The position numbers were made by a program, and so were the translations under genes. 64,000 nt of DNA. Source: Syngnathus acus. Lineage: Eukaryota; Chordata; Actinopteri; Syngnathiformes; Syngnathidae. Numbering within the stretch: position 1 is the first letter of the stretch; each line of letters starts with the position of its first letter. The stretch is taken from contig NC_051102.1 of the NCBI RefSeq assembly GCF_901709675.1, positions 5,801,412 through 5,865,411 of the forward strand, in the 5' to 3' direction. The notes beneath the pieces were generated by a model, which saw nothing but the letters and a program-made list of their open reading frames with translations, was not told where the DNA came from and did no database searches. Shown here in pieces: positions 13,572-30,900 of the stretch.

Positions 13572-16500
13572 CTGGAGGAGGAATCTTCCAACTTCCATAG
13601 ATATTCACCCCTAGGAGCTTTCTGTGTTTTTGGACAGCGGGAACTTTCATCTGACTTTAGGTTCCGGAGCCAAAATAAGCCCCTGTTTCAAGGGTAATTA
13701 CTTTTTGCGAGTTCCAGAAAACCTTTGGAGGACAAGGTCTAACTCTTCTCCCAAGATCAGAGAACAAAGCTGACTGGAGAGACGTAGAGCTCACCTGCTC
13801 AACGTGAGACCCCCACCATGCACCCACGCCTGCACTTTGAAGTACGCCCACCCCCCACCACTTAAACCTTCTGACAATGGACCCTCATTAAAGAGCTCAC
13901 CCTCTTTCCCTTTCGGGCATGTTTAGCTCACCGGTGCTTGAAGCCCTTTGACAATCAAAGGAGATGCAAGAAGCACACACTCGGTTAGCGTGACGCAAGA
14001 CTCCGCCCCCTTCCTTGAGTGGCCGCATGAAAACGAATTCCCAAATGTTTGTCTTCTTTCCTGGAAGGTTTGGAACGGATCCATTTGAGGAATCACTGTT
14101 TAATGGAAGCGATAACACTACGTTACAAGTTCCTGATGTTGTGAAAGCATTTTAGAAACACCGCTAAAGTCAATGTAAAACCCCATTGACATGCTAACGC
14201 TGAATTAGCATCAACTTCCTAGACTAGTCAACTGCACCTATCTAAAAATTCCTAAAACAGCTCCTAAAAAATGATTCAACACAATTCTTAACTCAATAAT
14301 AGTGTACTGTGTTTTTACTCGTGTTTGGATGTACAAAACAAAACGCAGTAGCCTACAAGCGCATCTATTAGCTCCATGTCCAATTGGACCACTTAGATCA
14401 GTGCTCATTCACCCCCTTTCCCTTCTCCCCAGCACGCACCCCAACGATCCACAATGACAGAAAAACACAAGAGGGGGGGAAAAAAGACGAGTGTTTACAA
14501 AATAGAATGAAGCCATGAGCTCCGATCTCAAGTGACAGCTCACACTGACCGCTCGCTATTGTTTGCTCGGGAGGCTCACGGCGCAGTGACAGCGCAGAGA
14601 AAGCCGGCGAGAATCAGCCGTGAGTGCTTTTGTCACAACAATGGCTGGAGAATAAAGAGGCCTGGAAATGTGTTGCCTGATTGCAGTGATGGTGGCTCTG
14701 GTGGTGGTAGAGGAGGGGAGGGTCGGTGGCATTGTTTTGGTAGAGATAACAGCGGTCAGGGCTTGCATTGTGGAAAGGAAGAGCGCCCCCCCAGCCCCCC
14801 TCCAATCAGTCAACCCCACCGTCTACCATCTCATTTCCTCTTGCCGTGATGAGCCCGTGTCCCACCCAGACCTTTAGGAAAATACACACACCACAACAAA
14901 GAGGAACCATGTGACTTGTGACATACCAACATGGAAAAGGAGTTCCGAACGTGACTGCAATCTCAGTCAGAAAATGTCTATTTGGATATGCTGAAGTTCC
15001 CTTTGTGGATATTTCAAGTGACAGAAAAATGTCGGATTTGCATATGTTGCACATATGTGTTTATTTGGAATTAATTTTTAATTTGACACTTTTAGCATCA
15101 TTCATCAGCACCCTCTTCACTCCACCAATTGCCACTGACCCCGAAAATGATTGCTGTTCCTGAGAAACTTAACAGGCCTAGGGGGGGGGCAATCTAATCC
15201 AAAACTTCAGGTGGCCCGACAAGAGGTTACAACCCCCATCGTGCCCCTCTCTCTGTCTCTCTGGCTGATAACAACCGACAATCAGCGAGCCTGTCTGGAC
15301 ACGTGATGAGTTTCACGCAAAACAAGCATCGACAAAAGAAATGGCTGCGAGCACTTTTTTTTTGCCAAGTGGTTTATCCCGAGCCCTTCCTCGAGGATTC
15401 CGGCACGGTGACGCATGTTGACTCAGTCCACCTGACAGATGCCGCTCTCCCGACCATTCATTTTGCGTCATTCCTACAGAGAAACATCATCTAAATGGTA
15501 TTTTACAACAAAATGGGGGTGCGATAGCACAAACGTTGCCCGGCCACATGAAACGTGATCTGCGGCAGGTGCAATTGTTTCCATCAGTAAACATGTCCCC
15601 CCCCACCACCACATCCAAACAATTTTGTCCGCTCCCGGGTGTTCTGCATGCTTTGTTTAGAAGACCGAGTGGAGAACACAGACGCCGCGCAGACAGTAAA
15701 CAGCAGGCGCTCCATAAACAGCTACCTGCTTGGGAGTGTGGGGGGGGCAGCGGGGTCACGGCACTGTGTGAGGTCTGGCCTCTGTCCTGAGTGCACCGAA
15801 ACAACCCCCTCTCCCATGTGAAAATCCAAAGTCATACTTGCACACCTTTAACAACTGATTTGTGTTTCCGTCTATTTTGCTGTCCTTTTATTACCAATAC
15901 CATGGACGGGGGGGGGGGCTGGACAGGAAATTCTGTATCGGTGGTCTACGTCAAAGGCACAGCGACAGATTTTTCCCTTCCGAGATAATAGCAAAGGCCG
16001 AAAGGGAATATTAAAAATCTGGAGTGAGCGCTATAACACCTGGCGTGTATTTGATTCAATTTCCGTCAAGGACCGAGGTTGTGAAGTTTAACACCTGCTA
16101 CGTATGTATGGCAACTATGAGAATGTGTCCTGGAGATGACTTTTTGCTTCAACAACAAAGTGACGCACAAAGTTTGGAAAAAAAAAAACTGCTCCCAGGT
16201 TGTAAATTTCTCGCCTCTCCTTCACCGCGACCAATCTACTACACAAACATCCCCCCCTGGCCCATAACCATAAATAACCACCCCAGGAAAGATCTTGCAC
16301 AAAACATCCTTCACGTGGCATCACGGGGAGGGAGGGGAGAGTTACAGCACCCCCCACCACCACCACCCCAACTGACAAATCCCACTCTTTTTTTTTCTCC
16401 CGGCCCATTAAGCCATTATGTCGTTAGGACGGCTCGCGATTGAAGGCGCCACCCGCGAGCCGCCACTTGAGCTGGCACACTTGGGCGGGTATTCACAGCA

Positions 16501-18489
16501 ACCGCTCACGATTTACGGCCAATGAACAAGGACGTAACTGGCGACAAGACATCTCATTTTTACTCTCAGCAATTCCCATTAAAAAATAAAATAAAATAAA
16601 CCCATCCCTTGTCTAAAATTAGTTTTAGGTCACGGAAGTCAGTAGTACCTTTCACGCACACAAAAAACTATGATAACAATCCCTTGAACTTTTTTTTTTT
16701 TACAATGTTGTGTTAAGGCACAAATATTCCCCCCCCCCCGCCCCCTCAGACAGACAATTGAAGATGATACAGAAGTCGAATACAATTGCTATCTCGGGCG
16801 GGTCGCGTGAAAGGGGGCCGCGGTGACAAGACGGCGGCATTGTGAAATACAACAATGCCGTTTGACTGGAACACAATCCAATCTTATCAGCGAGTCGCGA
16901 TGACACTGGCAAACACTTTTGCAGAACGAGGACACGTGAGTCAGCAGCGCTACATTTTGGCGCCCTCGCAAAATATTTTCGACTGCTGGCTGCGAAAATA
17001 TACATGCCTGACGTTCATGAGTACGTTTTCTAAGGGTGCCCCGAAGGCAACGTCCAGTAAAACCGCCGAGGTGTTGAGTGGGCCCTGCGAGCAAAATTTA
17101 GCCGGCCGGCCATGAGATATTCCGGGGAAGGGAGGCTTTTTCCACGTAAGCGTGGCTCACAGCGACCCTAGTTCTGCTCTATTGAAGGCACTGCGCAGCC
17201 ACAAGTGAACATTTGTTCTAAAGGAATGCCGAGTATGCGGGAGAGCGTGGGGGTGCCGGGGGGGGGTGTCGGCGCAAGCCAGTACGTCGACGGCGGCTCC
17301 TTTATTCTTGTTTTTTTTCAACACCTCCCGACCCGATTTAAAGCATTAGCCAAGGCCGAACGGGACACATGGACATAGAATGACAAGCAGATGCTAATAA
17401 TGTCAACAAGGGGACAGAGTTATGTGACACATAAGGTGACAACAAGTGCATTTAAACCAAAACAAAATTCAGCACCAGAACCAGAACTGCCGTGAGGACA
17501 CAACTAGATGGCATCCAGAAGCAGATTTGAATTTTAAATTCAAATAGATCCGTAAGTACCACTCGACTCTGAATCTGCAGTCCGTCAATATCAGATAGGC
17601 AACTAGTCCAGACACAGACCATCAACCAATATGTTGGAAGCCATAAAATGTCAGATGACATAAAGGAACTTACAGGGGCGGATAAAGGCTTCTTTGAGAA
17701 CGGGGTCAGGGTTCACCCATTGGGTCACAAGAGCCTCACCTTCTTGTCCTTAACACGTCAGACCCCGACCCAGCGGTTGCAGGGTGAGGGGTTGGGTTTG
17801 ACAGCAATAGCTGCTAAACTAAAGCCTCAACGCGTCTCCGCTGAGGTGCTAAATAAATTCCTGGCCTAACTGGTTCCTGCTGTTCTGGCTCACGCTGCCG
17901 TTGGCGTAGCAACGACACGCCGGACAGTAATCGGGGGGGGGGAGACCACGGAGGACGTCATCCTGTTTACCTTCAGCTTACACGTGGTGGCAATTTGCAA
18001 ACGACTGGCTCAATCATCAAATATTATTCAATTACGGGCTGTCTCGGGCCTGTCAATCACGGCAGACTTGCTAAAGGTTTTGAACACAGCATGCTCCCTA
18101 ACATTTCATATTTAATAATGACAACGGCGAACATTTTGCTTTTCAGTGTGCATCTGGTTAACGACCGGTGGAATGAGTACTGTACAGTTCAGAACTCCCC
18201 CACAAATGAGTCCACACCCCGTGAAAAGTAAGCTTTTTATCCACTCGAAACAGACTGAGGGATTAAGCCTTGTGACGGCGAATGCTGCATAATGCCATTA
18301 TTATTATTATTATTGTTATTATTTCTGATGCGTTAAGCTGCTTACAAAGTCAGGAGAGGACGTTCACAAACCTTCATTCTATACACACATGCACACAAAA
18401 ACACACACGCAATGACTCACTCAGGGAGACCGGCCGGCCTCCTCCAAGCACAGGAATGGTTAAACAAATCACTCCCGCTGCCAGGACCA

Positions 18490-18570
<81 letters not shown>

Positions 18571-19202
18571 GTAGGGGTCAAACTACAGCTAAGACATTCT
18601 AGCATTACAAAGCAAGCAAATCAAAACATCGCCAAGGTGGGACAAAATATTGACACTGCAATTTATCTTTTGTTTTTTTATTCTCACAGTGTGGATGTTG
18701 ATAGATGAGTGTCAAAAATCTGTTGTAATATTTGGTATCATGGAGATTTTTTCTTCTTATGATACAATATACTATCCACATGAAAACATGAAATATTGGT
18801 CGGTTTTGGGTGGCTTGAATCTGATCTCTCAAACACGACGTCGAGTGACACGCATGCGCATGATATGGTCTTAAAATGTTTGTGAAAACGTGTGGCCTTT
18901 GTCTCACCTGGACTCTGGAAGGCTTCCTTGAGGTGCAGCAGCACATTGGCGAACCACCTGACGTCATTCACCAGCATCATGACATACTCCGGATCCACTC
19001 CGGGCGGGCATGACGCCGACACTGACGGATCCGAAGGATCTGCGCCGCTCAGCGGGTTGTGGGAGCGCCGCCTGTGCCCTGCATCCCAGGTCTTGGTAGA
19101 GCCGGCCGACAGAGAGCCCGTCAGGGAACTGGAGTGATGCCTGGAGGTAGCGGAAGCGTGACCACTCTTGACACTGCCGCCGTCGCTGCTCTTACGGAGC
19201 AT
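2507..19202 (-). CDS. arhgap29: arhgap29, Rho GTPase-activating protein 29 (PARG1), complete
   Basis: A cytosolic GAP that switches off RhoA; in the human protein it acts downstream of Rap1/Rasip1 and binds PTPN13. Coding exons in transcript order: 19202-18908, 12528-12385, 9904-9808, 9495-9423, 9060-9000, 8577-8428, 8333-8269, 8164-8054, 7869-7789, 7707-7540, 7467-7330, 7218-7031, 5825-5656, 5579-5442, 5352-5254, 4966-4803, 4727-4539, 4458-4321, 4253-4030, 3780-3480, 3412-2507. They total 3900 nt, giving 1299 aa (human 1261), with phases continuous throughout. Seen in order: N-terminal helical region with VDPEYVMMLVNDVR; F-BAR from about 230 to 510 (YAKAWSKYIKDLL, ERKRRLEEEALQK); SDSESAGGSSESRS and MSSADDLDEREPLSP linkers; atypical C1 near 687-732; RhoGAP near 740-955 with the arginine finger in GIYRVNG and HAEENKM; tail ending AHFV, a PDZ ligand like human PQFV. 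Distinguished from ARHGAP45/GMIP by the tail and linkers. The a/b copy is unresolved. Confidence 0.95.
5888..6012. repeat. degraded copy of a high-copy teleost interspersed repeat
   Basis: The string around GCCAGCCAATCACAGGGCAC, followed by a CACTCACTCACAGGCAATTT-like stretch and TTTTCGGAATGTGG, matches the internal part of the full element at 33114..33473 on the same strand with many substitutions. It lies in the arhgap29 intron between the exons ending at 7031 and starting at 5825. It is an old, truncated insertion. Confidence 0.75.
9231..9399. mobile_element. MITE-like DNA element with perfect terminal inverted repeats
   Basis: The ends are exact inverted copies for at least 25 bp, starting CCGTAATTTTCGGACTATAA. 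A TA dinucleotide flanks both sides (9229-9230 and 9400-9401). The 169-bp interior repeats the motif GCGACTTATACTC and has no coding capacity. It sits in an arhgap29 intron. The TA flanks suggest mobilisation by a Tc1/mariner-type transposase, but a two-base duplication is weak evidence. A related element lies at 57111..57335. Confidence 0.8.
9905..12384 (-). other. arhgap29 intron between coding exons 2 and 3
   Basis: A 2.5-kb intron with no additional exon that keeps phase. It contains GC-richer patches near 10600-11050 and 11280-11640 that are open in several frames, but they have no recognisable protein similarity and no matching splice sites. It also contains a tandem duplication at 11802..11882. 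The intron could hold regulatory sequence, but nothing specific can be named. Confidence 0.55.
11802..11882. repeat. imperfect tandem duplication, 2 x 39 bp
   Basis: Two AT-rich 39-bp units (11802-11840 and 11844-11882) share GTCAAAAA, ATGCTATATGTTAT and CAAATAA/TAAATAA blocks. They differ at three positions and are separated by TAG. It is a local duplication within an arhgap29 intron. Confidence 0.8.
13334..13355. repeat. (TG)n microsatellite
   Basis: Uninterrupted TG dinucleotides, 11 units, in the large arhgap29 intron. Confidence 0.9.
13534..13566. repeat. (AC)n microsatellite
   Basis: About 16 uninterrupted AC units. It lies about 180 bp downstream of a TG tract, so the two arrays are complementary on one strand and could pair as a stem. 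Confidence 0.9.
18492..18569. repeat. (GT)39 microsatellite
   Basis: A perfect 78-bp GT/TG array, the longest in the window. It lies about 340 bp from the 3' end of arhgap29 coding exon 1 and probably differs in length between individuals. Confidence 0.97.
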
Positions 19203-20257
19203 CCTGGCAGCGGGGTCGGGGTGGAGAGCTAGTGTACTTTACAGCCACTCGGACCCTTAATGGCTTCCCCTAGAAACACACGGGATCAAGATGTTAATGA
19301 TGGCCTAACTAAAGCACTAATTTGGTCAGTAGTCACATTGGCTGATACAACGGGGACATAATTATTTTGACACGTCTCTTTTTCAACATAACTCATCATT
19401 CTAGTTGCAACATATTTCATAAATTCATGCCTTCTGGGATATTATTTTTCTCATTCCAAAATTCAGTTTTGCCCCAGATAAAACATTTTGACCAAAAATA
19501 CTCCATTCCATCCCAATGACAACACGCGTCCTATAAAAATTCCTCATTCATTTCCATTCAACATAAATTCATATTGTTCGATGAGCCAACATCGTTCCAT
19601 TTATTCAACGTGATTCCATAATTTTTCATTCAGCATTTTCAATATTCACACACAAATTCCACAGAAATTGCAAACGTCTCGTATTATTATCACTACCATT
19701 GAAATGTTATAATTATTACGTTTTTCTTCTAGTTTGTTTATATCCACGCTTACGTACAAAACTTTGTTGTAGTGGTTAACGTGCTCTATAAATTAAATTA
19801 AGATGACCAATATGCATGATATCAGTCTCTGCAAGGATCAGCACAGAAGTGTCACAAATCACCATTAATCGTTTAAACGTCATCATTTTAGCCAAACTAT
19901 CAAAGTATGTGGTCAGAAAATAATACAAAATACAAAAATACGTTCTCATACATTCCACAAGAGTGCAACAACATCGACATTTGATACTGATGTATCGATA
20001 AGGATCGTGCGATTTACGATGGAGATCTTGTATGATAAAAACGTGAATCGTGACGTAGAATAAACCTTTTAACCGAGGCCAGCGGACAAAAGTTGTTCAT
20101 TATTATTACCTTCATTGTTAAAACTGAGTATATTCATAGTGTTTTGCGTGCTTATAGGCTTAGAATGTTCTACTGTATTCTAACTCCTCACGTCGGTCTA
20201 AAGTATTTCGCTAGCAATGTCTTTAAAAAAAACAAAATGAGAGTTTTCCCCACTCAC

Positions 20258-20430
20258 CTGCACAGTAGAGGTAGGACATGGCAGCAGAGATATCCAGACC
20301 AAGTTTAAGACGAAAAGTATTCCCGTTCGGGGTAGTAAAAAATATAAAAACAACTTTAAAACAGCAAAAAAGTGGGTGACAACGACTCGACTGTATGAGT
20401 ACGATGCACCAGAGCCCAAGCAGAGGCAAC
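20258..20430 (-). other. arhgap29 5'UTR exon with a short upstream ORF
   Basis: A canonical donor (CAG|GTGAGTG, exon end 20258) joins to the acceptor before 19269 (TTTCTAG|GGGAAG). An upstream ATG at 20279 reads MSYLYCAG and continues into the next exon for 20 codons. It ends at TAG about 26 nt before the main ATG at 19202. The 5' limit of the exon is a guess, because no transcript data are available. The uORF may dampen translation of the main ORF; that is inference from its position. Confidence 0.6.
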
Positions 20431-20570
20431 GCTCAACTCATTCGTCATGAACAAGCCCGTTTGTCACGTGGTGATTGAAACGTGCGTTGGTTGGCCGAAG
20501 AGCACCGTAGAGGGCGGGGCCTCGGTGACGTTTAGTGGACGAACTGACGTGTGGGGATTTAAAAAGCTTA
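20431..20570 (-). promoter_or_regulatory. probable arhgap29 promoter
   Basis: Immediately upstream of the 5'UTR exon there is an E-box (CACGTG near 20465), a GC box (GGGCGGGGC at 20512-20520) and two TGACGT half-CRE motifs (around 20525 and 20544). The density of these motifs and the position next to the first exon suggest a promoter. The transcription start is not determined. Confidence 0.45.
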
Positions 20571-22066
20571 ATCATCAAGGGAACACAAAAATGAGTGGCT
20601 TTTTGTCGTATTTGAGTACTCGTTGTTAACTTGAAGTGAGCAAAACGTTAGCGTACGAATTTAAGACGCGATATAAGGGGTTTGATCATCTTTACGAATT
20701 ATACTTGTGTTTTGTTCAGTAAATGTTCTTCTGTCCGAGTGACACATGAACGGCACCGAGATGTCATGAAAAACTGAATTTATAAATACTTTTTCAGTTA
20801 ATTGAAAGATATTTGACCCAAGCCACCTTTTTTAAATAAACCTAAGCAATGAAATAATTTAACAAAAAGTATGGTTAACAACTCTTGAGATTCAAATTTG
20901 GGTAGTTTGTGTTGCTCATGCCGCCATCTAGTGTGCAAAGGTGTCAAGCGCATCCAGGCCTCAGAGGCGATTCAGAAGCATGTGGTTTGTTTTCTTTTGG
21001 ATAACCACAACATGAGTACACCGCAAGAATGCAATACAAAAGTAATTATACAAAGATGCCCTAAGCAAGTTGTGTTGGGTGTGCTTATTTCATAATAAAG
21101 AGGATGATGACAGAAGACTCGCATCATTTGCATTTGTATTTTATTTTTTATATACAAAAAGATGTCATCTATTTTTTTTCCCTACGCATTTTCCAAGACA
21201 AAAATCATACATCTTCGCACAGGAATCATCACATCAACGGGGAAAATCTCATCATTCACACTAGAACAAGGACATTCTTTGCTTTCATATAGATAGGAAT
21301 CATGGGAAGAAAAAAAAAACTTTGAGCGATTTTGAACTAGTGAGCCAAGTCCGGCCCCTTTTTAAGATCAGAAATGAACAGTGTGAATACAAGCCCAACT
21401 CAAGCTTAGTTCCAGAGCAGCAGCCCATTATTGCACTGCGTTATTTCCCATCTTGCATTCTTGATAGAATTTCTTTTCAACTTCCGTCCATTAAAGGCGG
21501 CCAAAAAGGAGTTGGCTCACTCTTGCTCTTACTGGCTCACTTCATTATTTTTGTCCTTTTTACAGATGACGCTAAGTTACAGAGGTACTGTGTGAGGTAA
21601 GAGGTCAGAAGAACTGGAGGTGATTTTTTTGGGGGGGAAGGGGGGCATTGAAAGCACCTGGGTGGACCGGTAGGGTGGGAGTCGTTGTTGCACACACAGC
21701 TAGGTGACCATCAAATGATATTCAAATGACTATTGCTGTGTTAGATATATTGCTGGACCCTCGGTTCATACACACACTCGACTGTGCACATCAATCGTTC
21801 TGCATTATATTAAAAAAAAAATTCCCCCAAAGTTAATCTTTTTTTTTTTTTTTGTACATTTATACCCCCACCACGACCAGAGAACACATGACAGAGCACT
21901 TTTTTTTTTTTTTTACAGAAATGATAAGAAAGTCACCATCTTTGCACAGCACCACATGTCTAAACTAGCACGTCTGAACGTCTCATCGGCAGGTTATGAG
22001 TTTATTTAGAGGTAATACTGTGGGGGGTTCAAAAGCATCGGGAATCTTACCTTTTGCTTTTACATA

Positions 22067-22389
22067 CAGTTAAGGCCAAAATTATCTTTTTTTTTTATTT
22101 GTGGAAGGTCCATTACTAAATGTAATTTATTTAAGTACATCTATAATCCTTTTCCAACATCATGCGGGCCGTTGTGTGTTTTACATGTACAGTATTTGTT
22201 CAGGATGTGGTAACAGCACATTTTTGTACATCTGGCTTGCTAAAATATTGGGTAGGACTCAGATTTTAAAGGGGCCGGAAAGTTCTATTGTTTCAGCTAA
22301 GGAAGGAACCATTCAGATGGTTGTCAACTCATAATAATTAATATCTGTCTAGAGAATTTAAAAATTTGTAGTTTTGGCCTTAATTGCTG
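22067..22389. mobile_element. Tc1/mariner-like MITE
   Basis: The left end starts CAGTTAAGGCCAAAA. The right end is its inverted near-copy (TTTTGGCCTTAATTGCTG). Both sides are flanked by TA (22065-22066 and 22390-22391), the target duplicated by Tc1/mariner transposases. The 323-bp element has no transposase reading frame, so it is non-autonomous. If the acvr2b 3'UTR extends this far, the element is part of the transcript. Confidence 0.75.
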
Positions 22390-23310
22390 TATATATAGAA
22401 CCCCTTTAAAAAAAACATTTAGAATAGGGAATCCTTTTCCTTACAAAACAAAATCATTGCGTCCAGAGTGTATTTACAACAATCTGTGTCTTTTTTTTTT
22501 TCATTTTTTGTGGACAGTGTGACAACTGCTGGGGCTATGGTCAACAAAACAAAAAGTAAAATAGTTTTCCTTAAAAAAAAAAAAAGTTAAATTAAAACAA
22601 CTTTCTTTGAAATAAAAAGTAATTAAAAATCTCAAGACAAGGAGGCCCGTCCGACAACATTAAACCATCTGGACTACAGTATTTTTCTTAAAAATAAAAA
22701 ACACAATCAAATACATCTTAAGAACACATAAGTCCATGTACATGTAGAAAAAAAAAGCCTGAGGTAATTGTTCAGAAGATCTGAGGTCAGTCTTGGAGGA
22801 GAGGAAGCAGCTTGAGGGCTCACCCCTTCATCATCATCATTAAACACACAAACAACTACAAGAACAGAACGTTAGCCTCGTGTCACATCACTGATGGTTC
22901 TAGAGCACGCTAAGAATACAAATCCTTGAGAGTCCTGGAATAGTCAGAGCAGCATAAAAACGGACATTCAAAAACGTATGGTACTCGTGTTCGTATGACA
23001 GCACGTACGCAACCGCGGCGACTGCCACTGCATGGCATTGCATCGGCGAGAGACGAAAAAAAGGCAACCGTTTTGAGATCTCCCGGTGAGATGTACGTGG
23101 AGGACTGAGGTATCCGGGGACAAACGACTGACTTGAGCGAGTCCGTTCGACACGTCGAGAGAAAACACAGAAACAGACATGTTGCTTGTACTCAAGTATG
23201 GCGGCCGGGTCGGCTGCTCTCACTTATAAACGCGAACGTGCAGCATAATATGGTTCATATCCCGGCTGTTATGTTTTTGTTGAAAGTGGAAATCATTCAT
23301 CAATCAATCA

Positions 23311-23380
23311 TCACGGGGAGAACATGCAAAGTCCATACAGAGAGGACCGGAGGTGGACTCGAACCCCCTCTGAACTGTGA
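23311..23380. repeat. 3' fragment of the common teleost interspersed repeat
   Basis: CACGGGGAGAACATGCAAAG and GGAGGTGGACTCGAACCC match the right part of the element at 33114..33473 on the same strand. The left part is missing. Confidence 0.75.
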
Positions 23381-24525
23381 CCAATTTAGATGATCATTGT
23401 TATTAGTTGATATAACTGCTTTTTAATTTTTGAATCTCAAACTTAAAAATAATTTAGAGTTTTGGGCCTGATACGTTTTTGTTGCATTTGGGATAAAACA
23501 ATTACAGGTTTGCACACTGGTACGTGATTCTCACTGCACTGTTCTCATAAAAAAAAAAAGAAGCTAATATTAAATTCTTTTCAATGTAATCAAAACATCC
23601 ACTTTTTCAAACATTATGGCCAGGATATGACTCATTTTGTGCTTAACTGCATGATCATTAATCACACTCATACACAACAGCTCAAAATCAAGAATGTCTA
23701 ACATTGCAATTCCAGACAACATTTGTCAATGCCCCCGGCACTGGCTAAAGGAGTAACTCTACAGACAAAAACAATGCGAATGAATAACAAAAAAAAAAAA
23801 TCCTCATTAGAATGGGGAACAAGTCCATAATGACAGCTAGCTTGGCTCTCCCTCTCGCATTAGAAGACACTCTCACACACACACAACCAAAGAAGCCTAT
23901 TGGATACCTGAGAGGTAGTTCCCCGCGGGACCACACGGTGTCCCTAAAATCTCCAAACAAGTCCAGCACCCATTTTAGCTTGATAAAACGCCACTGTGCT
24001 TCATTATATATATTTATATATATTGTCTGTTTTTGTTTTTTTCCTTAACTTTTCCGTTGGGAGGGAGGCATTCACAGGTTTGAAAAGTAGGGGAGCACAC
24101 TTTGAAGAATTTCTTTCAAAAATTAGAGAAGCTTCGACCCCTGAGGAAGATGAATCTATTTTGTTCTAACAGTCTCAAAATCCTCCAGAGGTTTTGGAGC
24201 TTAAAAGTTCACTTGACGGGGAAAGGGGGTGGGGAGAAAAGTTTAAAAAAACAAACAACAAAAAACGTTTAAAAAATAATGAGGTAATTAACGCAAAACA
24301 ATACATGAGGTAATACCGACTTTGAGTGTTGCCTGTCGTATAGCTTATATACTACGTCCAAACTACAGCAGGTGGATGTGTTAATAAAATCCGACACCCC
24401 AGAAAAAAAGAAATACCAGTGTTGGGGATAAAGTAGCAGCTGCATGTTATTAAATATTCACCGAGATCCACTGAGTTTGGGTTTGAAAAAATAAAATAAA
24501 AAAATGTGAGGAGCACAGTCCGTGT

Positions 24526-30509
<5,984 letters not shown>

Positions 30510-30900
30510 GTTCCGTCTTTAAAAAGCACCACCACAGAGGTCCGCCGTTTTGGTTCCGTCCCGCACATCCACCCCTCAGCACCGGCAGAGTCAAACCGAC
30601 CGCAGGCCCCCCTCCGAGCTAAGGCTTGTAAGCGCCGCCGCCACCACACCACCAACAACCACCACCACCACCGAGAAGAAAAGACGGAGGGGGCAGATTA
30701 GTCGGGCCGCCGGCTGTCTCGTTTAGTCCCGCATGGCTTGAGAAAAAAGAACGTGGAAGGAGAAATGTGCGTTTATCGTTCTTTCTGGCGGTGAACAAGC
30801 GTGGAGAGCGGTGCGGTTGGCGGCGCTGCGTCGCGAGGTCGTCCGGGGTTTACGTGCATGTTAGTGTGATGTGTGTCCAAAATGGCTTCGAAATGGGGAG
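30510..30900 (-). promoter_or_regulatory. acvr2b 5'UTR and GC-rich promoter
   Basis: The sequence upstream of the acvr2b ATG becomes markedly GC- and CpG-rich (CGCCGCCGCC near 30632, then CCACCA-type repeats to about 30672, and GCGGTTGGCGGCGCTGCGTC near 30811). This contrasts with the AT-rich flanks. It looks like a CpG-island promoter without a clear TATA box. Boundaries are approximate. Confidence 0.5.

Larger units (their letters stand above)
12529..18907 (-). other. large arhgap29 intron between coding exons 1 and 2
   Basis: This 6.4-kb intron is the longest in the gene. It carries three dinucleotide microsatellites (listed separately), many homopolymer C/G runs (for example near 15180, 15905, 16730 and 17935) and no exon that fits the reading phase. 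Long early introns often hold enhancers; that is inference only. Confidence 0.55.
20571..24525 (-). other. acvr2b 3'UTR plus intergenic DNA
   Basis: About 4 kb of AT-rich sequence separates the acvr2b stop codon (24526) from the arhgap29 promoter. Several minus-strand AATAAA signals exist (for example TTTATT on the plus strand near 21999), so the acvr2b 3'UTR probably covers much of it. It also contains a Tc1-like element (22067..22389) and a fragment of the common interspersed repeat (23311..23380). No coding exon was found. Confidence 0.5.

Noticed and set aside
18417-18605. Thr-His and Val-Cys repeat open frames
   Set aside because: They are translations of the (GT)39 microsatellite.
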